From contig JAAAUF010000760.1 of the NCBI GenBank assembly GCA_015499985.1, positions 1-20,427 on the forward strand: DNA of 20,427 bases, written 5' to 3'. A model generated the notes under the pieces. It was not told the origin of the DNA and did no database searches. It was given only the letters and a program-made list of their open reading frames with translations. Origin of the DNA: Haplosporangium gracile (taxonomy: Eukaryota; Mortierellomycota; Mortierellomycetes; Mortierellales; Mortierellaceae). The translations under genes and the position numbers were made by a program. This document shows positions 19,108 to 20,427 of this stretch, piece after piece (the first letter of the stretch is position 1; the number at the start of each line of letters is the position of its first letter).

Positions 19108-20427
19108 TTATGATACATTGACGCTCCGAGAAAATGACGCTGTCATCCCAGCCTTCCACGCCACATTACCCACTTCGTCGCCAGTCCACCCACAATACGA
19201 GTACAACCCCTTCACCTCCTTCAGCTTGGGCCAATTATCATGCATCCATTCCAACTCCTCAATACCAATCCTGCGAGAAGTCGACCGCACATCCAGTTCC
19301 TTCAGCTCCTTCAATCCCTTTAACAACTCCAACCCACTCTCTAACGAAAACTCCAGGCACCGGTAATGAAAAGTGAAATAGTTTCACAGCAATGCCTCCT
19401 CGAGTTCAATCTCACTCATCCCTGGGCTCACGCCCACACCTGCATAGTTCCGTAGATCTTGATCAAGAATACCAACCGCCAATTTTTGAAAGCCAATCAT
19501 CCGTACCAATTACTCATAGATCCACACCTGAACTTCGCACCATCCTGGCCACTTATCGTAATTGATGTTCTCTGGGTCAAGATGCAGAGGACCTCCGTTC
19601 AGACGGCACGCAATATCCGGTTGCGGAGCGCCTACAATCTGCATCTGCAGATACTCTATCGATGGTCCCAATGCCCAAGTCCGATCTTTGCCACCCTCGT
19701 TGCGCTCAGTAAATGCCTCATAGACATCCACCACCACCTCATAGGTATCATAGTCAATCGCCCCATCCTTGAGCCCTCCCAATCGCCTCAGGTTTTTTTC
19801 GCAGCACACAAGAAATCCAAGAAGCAATTCTCATCCATCCTCCCCCAATCATCGACCGTCAGCTCTTTCAGTGTCGCAGCACACTCCATCAACGCTGCAA
19901 ACGACAACGATTCAAAGTTCTCCATACGCGGCAGTCTCAATACCTCCCACCTCGACATACTCGATTGCCGCACCGTGGCAATCGTCTTGTCGTCATAATT
20001 GTTCTTGCCAACCCACTCCAACTGTGTCAAGGCACGTATCGACTGAATGTAGATCGGTATCAATGCCAAGAACCACGTATCCACCTCTTCTAACCGGATC
20101 CTCTCCAAACTCGTACAGCGGACCAAAATAACCATCCTGGCCGGGACGATATATCTACAATTGGTCGAGAGAATGAGTTCCTTGAGGACCGTAAAGTGTG
20201 AATGCGGCGCGTATCGAAGAACCGCATTTCGGAAGAGATATTGAACGTTGTCAATAAGGCCGTGGAGGACTTCTCTCGTGACCTGGACAAAAGTAATGTG
20301 TAGCGTCTCTAGCGTGGCTGCGGGAAACAGCAGAGTCAAGTCCAGAAAGACGTCGTTCATCTCCTGATCCCAGTGCCCTGAAAAAGCGCGTTAATTAATT
20401 TGATCACTTTTTTACTATGAACAAAAA
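19108..20427 (-). pseudogene. F-box/leucine-rich pseudogene (copy 4), 5' part beyond the window
   Basis: The middle and C-terminal thirds of the same family are readable: TLLFPAATLETLHITF, LKELILSTNC, ERIRLEEVDTW, WEVLRLPRMENF, FLDFLCAAKK, then in another frame NLRRLGGLKDG, RTWALGPSIEYLQM, VQVWIYE, LEFSLESGLELLKGLKEL and WMHDNWPKLKEVKGL. Lesions: a frameshift in the homopolymer at 19793-19799, TAA at 19512-19510 (where neighbours have Gln of YTQL) and TGA at 19386-19384. The end is diverged and lacks the AHPHGI tail. Near the right edge another frame (20425-20378) reads VIKLIN, matching VIKILN of copy 1, so about a dozen codons seem deleted with a frame change near 20380. An intron ending CTTTTTCAG there is the alternative. 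The F-box itself lies outside the window. Confidence 0.8.

Larger units (their letters stand above)
13107..20427 (-). repeat. tandem F-box gene array (four head-to-tail copies, intact/broken/intact/broken)
   Basis: All copies are on the minus strand. Start-to-start distances are 2018 bp (14897 to 16915) and 1976 bp (16915 to 18891), with gaps of 263, 173 and 216 bp between coding parts. The copies are clearly paralogous in protein sequence but well diverged in DNA, as expected of older tandem duplications by unequal crossing-over. The array continues past the right edge. Confidence 0.85.

Overview
The window looks like nuclear DNA from a filamentous fungus, most likely an early-diverging lineage such as Mortierellomycota or Mucoromycota. 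The reasons are short GT-AG introns (110, 126 and 120 bp, plus one of 561 bp), pyrimidine-rich leaders before the start codons, a Kre6/Skn1-type beta-glucan synthesis protein, and a tandem family of F-box/leucine-rich proteins. The lineage is inferred from general familiarity; no database search was possible.

Left part (1-7275): the first ~230 bases may hold the 3' end of an unrecognised plus-strand gene (weak). After about 1.8 kb of non-coding DNA ending in a CT-rich leader, a three-exon plus-strand gene (2036-7275) encodes a predicted 1667-residue type II membrane protein. Its lumenal half is clearly Kre6/Skn1-like (GH16 family), but the catalytic motif reads E-M-S-L-L-E where the family normally has E-I-D-x-x-E. 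Its cytosolic half is very long (~1058 residues) and low-complexity.

Middle part (7432-10893, minus strand): a three-exon gene converges on the Kre6-like gene, with only 156 bp between the stop codons. It encodes a 926-residue NIPA-type (DUF803) membrane protein with nine predicted membrane segments and a ~575-residue disordered tail. Its first intron is long and carries a compound GT microsatellite. About 2.2 kb without a supported gene follows (10894-13106).

Right part (13107-20427, minus strand): four head-to-tail copies of one F-box/LRR-like gene alternate between intact and broken. The copy at 13107-14897 is intact (596 aa), 15161-16915 is a heavily decayed pseudogene, 17089-18891 is intact (600 aa), and 19108 to the right edge is a second, less decayed pseudogene. 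This looks like birth-and-death evolution of putative substrate adaptors of SCF ubiquitin ligases.

No tRNA, rRNA, CRISPR array or transposon was seen. The three parts (cell-wall glucan synthesis, Mg2+-transporter-like protein, F-box array) have no evident functional link beyond being neighbours. I saw no convincing evidence for an entirely new system; the most unusual points are the altered GH16 motif, the stop-free intron, the decoy splice motifs in the GT repeat and the alternating F-box array.
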